A DNA stretch of 64,000 nt from Aquatica leii. Its lineage: Eukaryota; Arthropoda; Insecta; Coleoptera; Lampyridae. The position numbers were made by a program, and so were the translations under genes. The DNA is taken from contig CM069436.1 of assembly GCA_035610365.1 (NCBI GenBank), forward strand, positions 91,141,912 to 91,205,911. The letters are read 5' to 3'. Below, one piece after another: positions 32,771-43,528 of the stretch; position 1 is the stretch's first letter, and every line of letters begins with the position of its first letter. Below the pieces are notes generated by a model, which made no database searches, had not been told where the DNA came from, and saw nothing but the letters and a program-made list of their open reading frames with translations.

Positions 32771-35700
32771 ACCCAGCATCCAATTCGACTAAAATATTGA
32801 ATTGTTTTTTGACGCCATTTACCAGTGAACTTATGTTTTCTAAACCGTTAGTAAATTGTTGCCAACGTGCTAAGTCGTCTGCAACTATTCTCTAGTTTTG
32901 TTGGGCGACTTTTTTCCTGTAACTACATAGTCTAAGCTAGCCAGAAGCAGAACTTCGCTTAAATGAGTCGTTTTTTGCATATTTTGAAGATTCTTAAACC
33001 GCTCGATTGTTTGAGCTTCATTCGGATCGATGTAAAAAGTTTTTGTTCTGGAATAATTTGAGTTGTTGGTACTATACTAGTTATTTGTGAGGTCCAAACT
33101 GGGCTTAAAACTTCAGTAGAAGTGTCTGTTCCTGGTGTCAACGGTGTGTCAAAAATTTCAGGCGACATAACTTCTTCAATTGTGATACATGTTTTGTGCT
33201 TCCTTTTGCTTTTATGGTTAACCGCTATTTTATTCTTCGAAATTACAAGTTCTACACCTTGAGTGATATCGGTGGTGTCAATCTTTAATTCTGTAACAAG
33301 AACTTCTGACGGTTGAACCTCAATGCTTGTTATCGGTGTTATAATTTGTTTTTCTTCAGGTGTTAACGATTTGGATGTAGCACTTGATGACTATGGAATC
33401 GTCAATGAAACATTTACAACGGTACATTCATCTGGTCGCTTTTGTAAAGTTTCTTGTACGTTTAACTTGTCATCATCATAGACTGGAAGAGTCGTTGAAG
33501 CGGTAAGGTGTTCAGATTCTTCAGGAACTGGCGAAAACGATCGGGACCCACGTTTTACAATTTTGGAGTAAAGTAAGTTAGGGTCTAATAAAGCAGGATC
33601 TTCAATAGGTTTAAACTGTTCGAACAAACCTTTTTCAATATGCGAGGCGTTTGGTTTTGTTTGGAGCTTATCTTCTTCGTTTTTTATGAGTACGTTTCTT
33701 AGCGTAATGGTCATCACGTTCGGATTCTAAGAATGCAGTTACCGAAGAAGGTGACACCGATTTACCATATATATTATAACTTGCAAGTCAAAATCTTCTA
33801 AATCGCTTTCGGAACGTTCCGAAAACGAATCAACAGAGTGTGTATGTTTCACAGCTAAAGTGTCTGTTATTTCTAATGAAGACGTTGTGCTTTGCTCAGG
33901 CGCTTCCGTTTTATCTGATGCTAGAGTAACAATGGCTTGAACGTAAACTTCATAAGATTTGTCGCGTGGCGTATGAGGAGATGAAGCACTTTCTCCAACT
34001 TCTCGAGCCACTATTGGTCTTGTTTGAACGGTCGTTTCCGTAGTCGTAGTTTCAATTTGTTTTGGTAGCTCGTGCTTCGATGAAAATGGTTGCTCTGGCG
34101 TCGACGTTTGTGTGATTTCGTCCAACGGTGGAGCAGAAGGAATGGGGGAAGTTTGCGAGTACTCTTCATGCGGTTTTGATATATCGTAAGGATAAATTTC
34201 AGTTAAAAATTTTATAGTTTGTACTTCTGAAGCATCAGGTGTTATGGTTTGCACATATTCTTCATGCACCAACACATCCGCAGTTTGCATTTCAGAATCG
34301 CTTCTATTTACCACTTCAACTTGAAGTGTTAACGTTAACAGTTTTTTCAATCACTTCAATTTTAGTTGGAGTTGTCGTTTGCACATATGTTTCGGTTGTT
34401 ACTGTTTTCATTTCAGACCGTTGTATAATTTCAGGAGATTCCGATTTTTCAGGCGTTGACGTTTGAGTCACGCCCTTAATAACAGGTACATCTACTTGCC
34501 TCGATGCTTCCGCCGTCTCCGGTTTAATAACTGGTTCAATTTCCGTCAGTTCAGCAACTTCGGGAGAAGTTTGCATTAAAATTTCTACAACTTCTACAGT
34601 AACTTCTGGAGAAGTTTGTGAATAAACTTGTTCCGTTGTCACAATCGCCCTATATTCGTCACTTGCTTTAGGTTCTATAAACTCTGTACTATCAGATACT
34701 TCCGGTAAAGTTTGTACAGTTTCTTCTCGAGTTACAACTGTTTCAATAATAGGAACAGTCGTTACGATTTTAGTGGTGATCGATTCTAAAGATTCAGTTT
34801 CAGGTGGTGTCGGAAAAACTTCTACAATTTTAACGGAACTTGTTTCAGATGGCGTCAACAAACTTTTGTACGAATCTTTCGGAGAATGTAGTTTATCCGA
34901 ATGTGCTTCAAGAACTACATCTACTTTTTCGCCACTATCAAGTTTTTCAACAGGTGCAGTATCGTCATTGGAAAACGCTTCAGAGGGCAAAGAATCTTTA
35001 AGCGATTTAGGTACAAAAGATTCTTCAGATTCTTTTATATTAATTTTTTGCTTCTTACGTTTCTTTTGCTTCTTCTTTTTATCTTGATCATTATCGTGTA
35101 CAAAATTTTCATCTGAAGTCGTTTTATTCTTTGGTTCATATCCGGTGTCTTTAGGAGTATCATCTGAAAACTCATGCTTAGACGTTACAACATTAAGTGC
35201 TTCTTCTGTGTATTTTGGTGTAGTGATAGAATCTTTAGTCATCGGGTATGATAATATCGGTGGATTCCGCCAAAGAAGTTTCAACGGAATATTGTTTTGC
35301 CTCTTCCTGTGGCAAACTTTCTGCTGTTGAAGGACGTGTTTCATCAGGTGTTGTACTTTTACTAATGGACTTATGCTTCTTTTGCTTTTTACTTTTTGTG
35401 CCCCCGTGATCGACCTCACTTATAAGGGAAGTTTCTTCTTGCACAGTGTCGACTGTAGGTGTAATTGCGGCATCGACCGTTTTGGTAATGTTCGTTGGAA
35501 GAGATACGTAAATATCTTTTTGTAAAATTTCGCCTGGATGTATTTGATCTTCTTCAACTTTCATAGTCATAGATACTTTTGGAGAAGATTCTTCTATCTT
35601 CGGTTGCTTTTCTTCTAATGTCAGGTTGAATTCAATAGTATGTAAACGTTCTGGTTCCAATTCCGCTTGTATTGGCTTACCCGTTGTTTCGATAAATTGT

Positions 35701-36117
35701 AGAGATATGTCTTGAAGAGGTTCTTGTTGGTAAACACTTTGCCTTTCGGTTATGATAAACTGAGTGTTAAAGTCTTTTACTGGTTCTTTTTCTATGTGGA
35801 ATTGGTATAGTTTAAATTCTGTTGGAGTAACACTGACTTTAGATATTTCTTCTTCGATTTGTTTTTCAGGTTTATGTGTAGGTTTGTCTTGCTTTTGATC
35901 TCTTTCTGTTGGAGTTGCGGATTTAGTTTCTAAGACAACGGAAGATGTTATTTGTTTATCGGGTGAATGAACTACGTCTACTAAAGCAGGCAAAGGCAAT
36001 TCTACGTTTACTTCTACTACGGTCGTGACTTTTTCGGGTTGTTTAGCAACAAATCATGTAGTTACTTCTAATGCTTCAACACCTTTTTCTATATCATCGA
36101 ATGGTTGAGAACACAGA
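32771..36117 (-). pseudogene. Nesprin/MSP-300-like coding fragment, broken
   Basis: About 3.3 kb of minus-strand coding sequence with at least seven breaks: stops near 36053, 33391 and 32893, and frameshifts near 35240, 34330, 33750-33680 and 33050. The protein is mostly disordered and rich in T, S, E, P and K. It has a recurring QTSPE-type motif (VQTLPE, SQTSPE, MQTSPE, TQTSTPE, VQTTTP) and lysine clusters (KKKKQKKRKKQK). The low-coordinate (C-terminal) end turns helical: DPNEAQTIERFKNLQNMQK and DDLARWQQFTNGLENISSLV look like spectrin-type repeat sequence. This combination resembles the insect muscle nesprin MSP-300, which links nuclei to the cytoskeleton. That assignment is from memory of the family. 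It is bounded on both sides by the repeat R, so it looks like a captured host fragment. Confidence 0.5.
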
Positions 36118-37508
36118 GAAGTCGGATTTTGGGTCGAAACTGCTGGTAGCAAATCTCAACTAGCAATTAAATTGTCGACGGAAAGAAAAGACTATTATCC
36201 CTTTTCTTAGTAGTAGAGGACGTTTCCTATAAATATGTTTTGAAGAAAAACTGAATTTGCAATTCGTTGACAGTCACATCACCCTCTCTCAGTAGCAACA
36301 AAGTAGTAGCAATGCATGTTCGTAACCTTACGCGACATGACTGTTTATTTGACTTCCAATCGCTGATTGAGTTGTAGTATTGCTGCGGTGTTTTAAGTTG
36401 ACGTTTTGGAATCTTCATGCGCCAGGAAAATTGACTTTAATTGATCTACAAAAACGTTTACTATTATTAAATTTACTTGGATAAAAAGTTTGTTGGTTTA
36501 TTTAATGACGTCATGAGGTCCGGATTACGGCAGTTACAAACATCGTCAAACTGTATCGTCTCGTAAAAAACGTGACTTGGTATCAAAAAATGAAAACATA
36601 CTTTCTACGACTTTAGGAGGAATGCTTTTTTCTGGTGCTGCATCAAATTTTCTTTTTCTTCCTTTTGGCACATTCTCTCTTACGATTGCTTTTCTTGCAT
36701 TTTTAATATATTCAGTAAACGCTTTTGAAGTTCGTACAAATCTAAGTTGGTAATTTTTTTTGCACAAAATGGATATATGCTCATTTTTATAAAACTTGAT
36801 TCTGCGTTTTCAAAAATTTTAATTTATAGTTTGTTCAGTAGAGACAAAAATCCATTTTTTTAGTAATTTTGGCATTCTCTAAGCGTCAGGTGTAATTTTC
36901 TGAGTATTAAATATTTGTTTTAAATGACACTTGAAGCGTCTGAAAAGTGTAAAAAAAAAGAGTAAGATACGTCAAGTTTGGAAGAAGGGTAATAAAAACA
37001 ATATGGTTTTCTTTGCAAGTTTTAGGGCTCTTAAACTTATATCAATATCAATGACTTCTGACTGGATGTAGCTACAAGGCTGCTTATAATTTTTCCGGAA
37101 GTTGCCATTATGAGCTTTTTATAGACCCTAAGATTTGACATACTCCTCAATTATTGCAGATATTAAATTTAAATAAGTGTAGTGGTAATTTTGAAAACAA
37201 GGTCACCACATGTTTGCTAACTTACGGAAGCACCATCCAATAAGAACGAATATTATATAAACAGCTAGCATTTTGGATCCAAGGATCTAGATATACTATA
37301 TAAAAACATCAATAAAAAATAAAAAACAAATAAACTTTTAACTTTTTGTAAAATTTGAAATGTAATCTGCATAACATGCAAAACTCAAATTTATGCGCTT
37401 GTGTCTATTGCACAACCAAATTGTTGTCCAAGTTACCATGAACAAAAAATACAAACCAAATACCTACTACAATAGTAACCAGTATCATATATTCCTCAAC
37501 TAAATCCA
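36118..37508. repeat. Direct repeat R, right copy (~1.39 kb)
   Basis: Second copy of R (see 31407-32770). On the minus strand 36767-36546 is a 73-codon frame with YIKNARKAIVRENVPKGRKR and FSFFDTKSRFLRDDTV. The left copy has the same frame broken, so R may derive from an old coding element I cannot name. R ends exactly where recognisable LINE ORF1 sequence begins at 37509. Confidence 0.8.
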
Positions 37509-38347
37509 GTTAACAATTACGGCTACCTATCCCAACTACAACAAATTACTCAACTCAACGTCTTGCAATTTTTAGCATCGGCTCCAATTAATCTAAAAAT
37601 TATTATATTATGGAGTATAAAGCACGCTCATGAAATCACAATAATCTTAAATATCAATTTAAAACACACAAATAAACAAAAACTGAACTACAAAAAATTA
37701 AAGTAACTGTTGAAGAACTGGGACATAAAAAAAACATTACTAAAATAAACCTTCCACTGTTCAGTGTCGAATTGGTTCCAAATCCAAACAACAAAATAAT
37801 TATAATATGAACAAATTAGTAAATGCTATCGTCAAAGTAGAACCACCGCACCTGAAACGCATAATTCTACAATGCCAAAAATGCCAGCGCGATGACTACA
37901 CGAAAGCATATTGCTAATACAGAGTTTTCATAAATGTGTGACCACCACGTGATCAATTTTAATTTTCGCGCTTTAAATATGTTTTTTTTAGGTTCTTCTA
38001 TTTTTTATTCTAATAACTTTTCTAGGGAAAATTAATCAGGTTTGCCATCGTGCATCTTTAGTTGCCTAAGCACCTGCAATCACGTGGGGGTCACACATTT
38101 ATGAAAGCTCTGTACAACTCACCATGTGTTAAGTGGTCTAGAATCACCAGCCACAACAATGTACCTTCTTTGCGAACGTCAAATTAATATGTCTCAGCCA
38201 AATAAAATGTTAAATAGCCTACGTCTTATGAAAATTTTCTTTTTGCACAAAGCCAAAGAAAATAACCAAATAAACTAAAAAATAAACTATATTTAATCAA
38301 CCATATCTGCTGCATCACATCAGCAACAAGACGATGTTCTTTAAGGA
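37509..38347 (+). pseudogene. LINE ORF1 (gag-like) remnant
   Basis: Readable pieces in shifting frames: NYGYLSQLQQITQLNVLQFL at the left edge, VEELGH, LVPNPNN, then AIVKVEPPHLKR followed by the zinc knuckle CQKCQRDDYTKAYC (about 37872-37914; canonical CX2CX4HX4C with H replaced by Y). A second knuckle (NSPCVKW) follows after the MITE. This is the usual C-terminal half of a Jockey-type nucleic-acid-binding ORF1 protein. The N-terminal half is missing. Confidence 0.7.
37920..38112. mobile_element. 193-bp Tc1/mariner-type MITE
   Basis: Terminal inverted repeats of about 34 bp: CAGAGTTTTCATAAATGTGT on the left against CAGAGCTTTCATAAATGTGT on the minus strand of the right end, both continuing GACCMCCACGTGAT. 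They are flanked by TA on each side (37918-37919 and 38113-38114), the target duplication of Tc1/mariner elements. The interior has no ORF. It sits inside the LINE ORF1 zinc-knuckle region. Confidence 0.9.
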
Positions 38348-39100
38348 ATGATAACCAAGATGGATGGAAAAAATGGATATGATGCTAGATTTCCTGATCT
38401 CTCAGATACCAAAAATGATATAATGGACAACATCAGACTTAAATTATGTAATTGGAATGTCAATGTCCTAATCAAACATACTCAAAAATTAAAAACATTA
38501 ATTATTTTGCATAATCTAGATGTATTGTTAATCTCCAAAACACACGTGGTTAACGGAAGTTATATCAAAATACCTTACTACACAGTTTATTAGACCTAAC
38601 ATCTTAGCGACAAATCTAGGGGAGGATCAGCTGATAATATAATAAAAAGACATAAAACACATTAAATTAAGTAAACTCAATTTACCAAATATGCAAGTTA
38701 GGACAACTGAAATGCAAGACTGCGTAGGAGAACTAATACTTTCAGCAGTAAACAGCCCACCAAACCAAGTAATGAACAATATGAAACATTCTTTGCCACG
38801 CTTGGTCATTGTTTTATTATAGGTGACGATTACAACGCTAAGCAGACATCTTGAGGTTCTAGGCGGATTTCTAGAAGAAGAAAACAATTACATCAAGCAA
38901 TTCTAAAAAATAACTTCCTATATTTTTCAACGGGCAGGTCAACTTCCTGGGCTGCTGATCGTGACAACGTTTCAGATTTACTGGATTTTTATGTATCAAA
39001 AGGCATTTCACAACATTATGTTACTATTAAACCAAGCTTCGATATATTATCTGATCACGCGGTTGTTCTGGCTGATTTTGTAAAAAAACTAAATCACTTA
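38348..39100 (+). pseudogene. LINE APE-type endonuclease remnant
   Basis: An open frame to 38593 includes LKLCNWNVNVLIKHTQKLKT and LLISKTHVVNGSYIKIPYYT, the N-terminal landmarks of Jockey-clade apurinic-type endonucleases; the catalytic E of the usual SETH has become K. After stops, pieces continue: ELILSAV, a decayed GDFNAKH region, SWAADRDNVSDLLDFYVSKG and FDILSDHAVVL (the SDH motif). Substituted and missing catalytic residues plus stops mean it is inactive. Confidence 0.8.
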
Positions 39101-39539
39101 TTTTAATAAATAAATAACAATAAACTTTGATGTGCAATGGAACATCTGGCAAAGACAACACAGAAAGTTGTGTGAATTATCACTCTTGAAATCGCACTGA
39201 CAGACATGCCCGGTTTTTGTCCTGATTTTGTTATGAAGAAAATACTGGAAAACAAAACTAAGGAAACGATGACAAACAACACGAGCACCAGAAGACAAAA
39301 GAAATTTTAATTTTGCAACAAAGGAATTAAAAGAGCTATTATCGTACTAAGATTTTCTTAAAAAACTTATCACTAGCGGAAGATGAAGACTATTCATTGT
39401 AGAAGTTGACTAAAAATATTAAGAGTGTCCAAAACAATAATCCAGTTTTTAAAGCCTTCCCTGTCCTAAGATCTCATACAACATATTATTGAAAAACCTT
39501 ATCAAATGAAAGCTCCAATTAAACAATACAAAATAAAAT

Positions 39540-40095
39540 TATCAAAACAATTTTTAGTTCGCACTCAAAAAAATCACCTGGCTTTGACTTAATAACGGGC
39601 AGTATATTTAAAAAATTGCTACCAGTGGCTTACAAAATTATACAATATATCTTTGACGCAATTTTAAAAATTGAATACTATCCAAATCAATGGAAAGTAG
39701 CGGAAATTATACTCATTCCAAAGCCTGAAAAAGGTCCTTTTAATGCTGCTTCTTATCGTTCTCTGTCTTTTCTCTAATCTATTCAAAATGTTTTCTTGAA
39801 ACGACTAAATCCAATCATTAAAAAATACAAAACCCAATTACTAATTTGGATTTCGACACTATCACGCAACTGTTAAATAAACTCTTCGAATAGTACAAAA
39901 AATCAAAGACTACCTAGAAAACAAGAGGTACATACTGCACAACCGTTTTCAACGGTATAACACAAGCTTTCGATAAAGTTTGGCATAGTCTAATCTATAA
40001 AATAAAATTAAATCTACCTCATTCCATACTGGCAGGTGCTAATATTTTACTTGATAAACCGGATTTTTTTTTATTGGTAGATATTCACTCCGGTG
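39540..40095 (+). pseudogene. LINE reverse transcriptase, N-terminal half
   Basis: Pieces of the Jockey-type RT: KKSPGFDLITGSIFKKLLPV, YYPNQWKVAEIILIPKPEKG, NAASYRSLSF, then FGF-type and TQAFDKVWH blocks (motif A region, about 39950-39980). The reading reaches the block preceding GVPQG and stops at the Transib insertion. It has frameshifts and stops throughout. Confidence 0.75.
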
Positions 40096-40134
40096 CACAG
40101 TGCATTGAAGTATATGAGAAATGAGACAAAAATC
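40096..40134 (+). repeat. Transib 3' terminal repeat resembling a 23-RSS
   Basis: Heptamer CACAGTG at 40096-40102 is identical to the V(D)J recombination signal consensus. A spacer of exactly 23 bp (40103-40125) follows, then ACAAAAATC at 40126-40134, which matches the RSS nonamer consensus ACAAAAACC at 8 of 9 positions. Similarity of Transib ends to recombination signals is established for the superfamily; the closeness in this copy is directly visible. Confidence 0.85.
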
Positions 40135-40564
40135 ATAAGTTGATATAAGTTGGGCGCATTAGATAACGCGTAATTTTCGTTCAAATCAGTATACAGAGTG
40201 AGTAGTTTAAACCATACTGGAATCAAAATCTAGAGAAGATATTTATTTGTGTTTCATTACCATTGCAAAAAAAAATGAATGAGTTTTCCTGTTAGAAAAG
40301 AAGAAAAAAGTTCCAGAAATAACTTCATTTTTGCAATACAGGGTGTTGAAATTCTATTATCTTTTTGTTTTTTGTTTTTCTAAATAATTTTTGAAATGGA
40401 TGTGGCTACTTATATTAAAATTGGTATTTGAGGGTTTTCAAGGCGCGAAATTCGAATTTATTGTTTGTATGACTGCCATTTGTATGGGGCGCCACCTCGC
40501 ATCACTCTTTTAAACATCCTTAACTTTAAGGTAGATGTGACTAATACTTGATGGGTATCCATAA

Positions 40565-40790
40565 CTAAATGGATGAAGAATACACACAATTATGTTGAAT
40601 TCTACAAATTACTTATTTCGACTTTCGACGTAAGTTTCTATAAATCACTGTAGCTCCTTCAAGTACAAGTTCATTTCTAATACTTGTACTTGATGAAGCC
40701 ACAGTGATTTAGCGAAACGTACGTCGTAAATTCACATAAATAATTTGTGGAACCCAACATAATTATGTGTTCTTCATTCTTCCATAACTT
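40565..40790. repeat. Foldback with hammerhead-like motif, inside Transib
   Basis: Arms of about 105 bp: left about 40565-40670, right about 40682-40790, joined by a loop of about 12 bp. Shared blocks include AATTATGTTG, ACAAATTA, AAATCACTG and TTCAAGTACAAGT with their complements. Right arm 40690-40718 reads TTGATGA...GCGAAAC, similar to the motif in the PLE ends. It is probably a pair of inverted PLE-like termini inserted in the Transib 3' region. Confidence 0.65.
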
Positions 40791-41040
40791 TTTATTTTAT
40801 TATAAGACATAGGTTTATAGGAACTCTTTTCGTATTTTTAATAAACGTTACTGAATGCCATCGCAATATTTTTTAAACATGTAAATGGTGCAGTACGTGA
40901 AAATTTCAATTAATAAAACCCTAAAAAATGAATGCAAAAGTTATAATAAAAAAATTAATTTTATGAAGCATCAAAATGAAGATACAAATAATCAAACTGT
41001 CATAGGTAACAAATTCTGCCAACCTAAATTAAATAAATCA

Positions 41041-42910
41041 GTTTAATTCGGATGTTTCTTCATCAGAGATTAATGCTAAATCTGAAATTAAGTTGTTCGA
41101 AATTGAAGGCTCTAGCACTTTTATATACTTCTTAACTTCTTCATCCATTTTCATTCTTTTTTTAGTAGTGATCTTTTTTTGGTTTGATATGAGAAGTTTA
41201 GAAGTCAATATCAATATGGTCATCAGGTTTTTGCACGAGTACACCCTTGAGCATTTACGGGTATGAGATATTCGGTTATTCCTTACTTCCTTGTGTCTGG
41301 CTTCAAGTGCATCTTCGGACAATTGTCCAAATGACAAAGAAAATTCACTAATTATTTCACACCCGTGAACAAGCATCTTATGGACACTACTGGGCATGTA
41401 GTACCAACCATATAGATTGATATATAACTCTCTCGTTTCGTCTAACAACATTTTAAATTTTTCCACATCTATAGTAAAACCGCTTGACAACACTCTTAGA
41501 ATAATGAAAAACTTATTAACTAGTTCCTTCTCGATTCCAGTAATATCTGAGCTAAGAACAGGATTTGAGAAGAATCTTCTTGCAGTGTTACCATCATTAG
41601 TCGAGCTATATCCTGGTTTTGGGTTGTCCACTAAGAAACCCATTTTTGATTTGAAGTCAGCTTGAATTCTTTTCTAATTCATGTTTATGATTTCCTTATT
41701 TTTATTACCTTTTACTTGCCAGGATTTTATGGGTAACCTATAGGTTATATGCGAAGGGCATTTGAAAAACCGAATTCAACAATGTAGGGTAGACAAACCA
41801 AAGCGATAGTTTTCTATATTTTAGAGTAGCACCAGAAGTAATACATTTAGAGGCAGCATTTGTATCAGATAAAACGTTGCTCACACTGCCATCCATCATT
41901 GTAAAAAGAAGCTCGTAGCTGACATGACATTCTGAGCTGCTCTCCATTGTGAAATGACTGTTTTGCAATTGACTAATTTTCTCTGTTATCAACCTCTCCT
42001 CTTCGCGCACTAGTTCTGCATTTTCTTTTTGAAACATAAATTTTATAGGCCTGCAGTAAAGTGTCGATGATGGCCTTGCATTGACCCACGCGTTTTCTCC
42101 AGTGTCTAGGTTAACCAACTTCAAAGGTACTAATGCTACTAAGAACACATACTCATCAGTTCTAGAAACATCTGTAAATTTTTGTTTGTATTGGCTGTGG
42201 CCAGAGCTACCGTCGAAGCCCCATTTACATGTCAGTTTGAGTAGATTACAGTCATTCTCTAAATTGGAAAGATTAATTATGTTATGTGCAGTCAGGTGAA
42301 GAAGTTCCTGCAGGCTCACTTTAGCTGCGGTTTCAGTAACTAAAACAGATAATGGCATAAAGGCATTTTTGACTTGTTTCAATTTATAGAGACTTGGAAA
42401 GCAGTTTGGGCGAATAGTATTTACTACAGACCTTAACACTTTGTATTTATTTTATGACAAATCTAGATCTAAATACAGAGCTAGAGCTTGAGAAGAAGTT
42501 AGTGAAGAAGTTTCAGCTTTGATCTGCGTTGTTCCACTAGTCATTTTGGCAGCGAATTGCAGCTCATCACATGTCCTGCTAGCTGCGAGTTCTGCAAACC
42601 TCCTTTTTTTCGTCTTGAATGAAGCTTCATTGAAAGGCTTCATGGAACTTCCACGTAGACGTTTCGGTCTGGGTTTGCTTGTTTCAGTAGATGAATATCG
42701 TATTTGTTGCTGTAGCCAAGCCTCGTGACGTTTCAGAAGTCTTTCTCTGCTTCGACTAACCTGTTTTCATTTATTATTCATGTTAAGACAGAACAGCCGG
42801 CTAGTTGTCATCAGTTCTTTACGAAAATTGTCACGACATTTATCCAGCGCTAGGAGGGAATACATTTTCTCGAACACGGCTACAGTTTTGTTTGATTTTT
42901 TGCTCCGACA
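41041..42910 (-). pseudogene. Transib transposase (RAG1-like), disabled
   Basis: About 620 codons, near the family's length. N-terminal pieces are VAVFEKMYSLLALDKCRDNF (near 42880-42820) and REKLL-type sequence to KTKKRRFAELAASRTCDEL. Core landmarks follow: KWGFDGSSGHS (first catalytic Asp, codon 42212-42214), FTMMDGSVSN (second Asp, codon 41891-41893, 107 residues later; 108 in RAG1), STNDGNTARRFF, WYYMPSSVHKMLVHG (the zinc-site H-X4-H) and GQLSEDALEARHK (third acidic residue, codon 41314-41316). The zinc CX2C block reads CITSGA, with one cysteine lost. Breaks are stops near 42765, 42452 and 41680 and a frameshift near 41755. All three catalytic acids appear retained, but it cannot be translated whole. 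Confidence 0.9.
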
Positions 42911-43238
42911 CTATACATCCAATTGATCAATATTTTTTATCGATTTGACTCGCTCTGCAAAAAATATCATAATAAAATGAATCGCGATTAGAAACAAATG
43001 AACTCTACTTAATATTAATGTTTATTCATTAGGCAGTAATAAAAAGCTACAACTACGAAATGATATGACATGTTTTTTTTAACCTTCCGTAAAGCTTTGT
43101 AACTAAAAAAATTGCATGATTTTGGAATAGCAATCTATAGAACTTGCAGAAAAAAATACAAATGAGCCAGAAGCATACAAAACCAAATAATTGAAAGGGA
43201 CTCACTCTTTTTCACTTTTGATCCAACCAGTTGAAATT

Positions 43239-43277
43239 ATTTTTTTTTATTTTTGGGTTAAGCTCGATGCACTGTGC
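43239..43277 (-). repeat. Transib 5' terminal repeat
   Basis: The complement starts CACAGTGCATCGAGCTTAAC. The heptamer is exact. At a 12-bp spacer the next nine bases CCCAAAAAT match the nonamer at 5 of 9; at 23 bp the sequence is an A-run (6 of 9, uninformative). So only one end looks like a convincing recombination signal. Confidence 0.8.
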
Positions 43278-43282
43278 GTTGT

Positions 43283-43528
43283 ACCGTAAAGCAGCGTTTT
43301 TGGCCTATTGTTATATATCTTATAAACAAACACAGACACATCTATACAGTTTCTCATTATAACTCCGACTAAGCATTAATCCCATCTTAACAAAACTAAA
43401 GTTTGGCTCAAACAATGGCGCATAAAAGAAAACACGAGTATGGTAAGTCAGCACATGTAACATTTACACTCCGTAAATGCACTTGTCTAGCAGTGCAACT
43501 AATTAACACTCCAATCTCTCTAAAAAAT
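43283..43528 (+). pseudogene. LINE reverse transcriptase, middle part
   Basis: It resumes right after Transib with SSVFGLLLYIL (family GSVLGPLLYLLY). After frameshifts come KQWRIKENT, HVTFTLRKCTCLAVQLINTP and then ISLK at the solo LTR. The F/YADD catalytic box is not readable and seems lost in the decayed stretch near 43350. Confidence 0.7.

Larger units (their letters stand above)
40096..43277 (-). mobile_element. Transib transposon with RSS-like termini
   Basis: A 3,182-bp element with transposase on the minus strand. Both ends start CACAGTGCAT(T/C)GA: left 40096-40108, right the complement of 43277-43265. Flanking 5-bp sequences are CGGTG (40091-40095) and CGTTG (43278-43282), a target duplication with one difference; 5-bp GC-rich duplications are typical of Transib. 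Removing the element and one duplication rejoins the LINE RT as S-G-V-P in frame, which independently fixes the ends. The left end has ACAAAAATC at 40126-40134, exactly 23 bp after the heptamer. A foldback (about 40565-40790) lies in its 3' non-coding part. Confidence 0.9.

Noticed and set aside
34773..35330. Plus-strand ORFs of 60-104 codons
   Set aside because: They are antisense shadows of the MSP-300-like minus-strand coding fragment, whose composition creates open complementary frames.
31407..37508. R repeats as LTRs of a retrotransposon carrying a host gene
   Set aside because: No TG...CA ends, primer-binding site, polypurine tract or target duplication were seen; kept only as direct repeats.
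43239..43277. 12-RSS at the right Transib end
   Set aside because: The nine bases after a 12-bp spacer match the nonamer at only 5 of 9, and the 23-bp alternative falls in an A-run.
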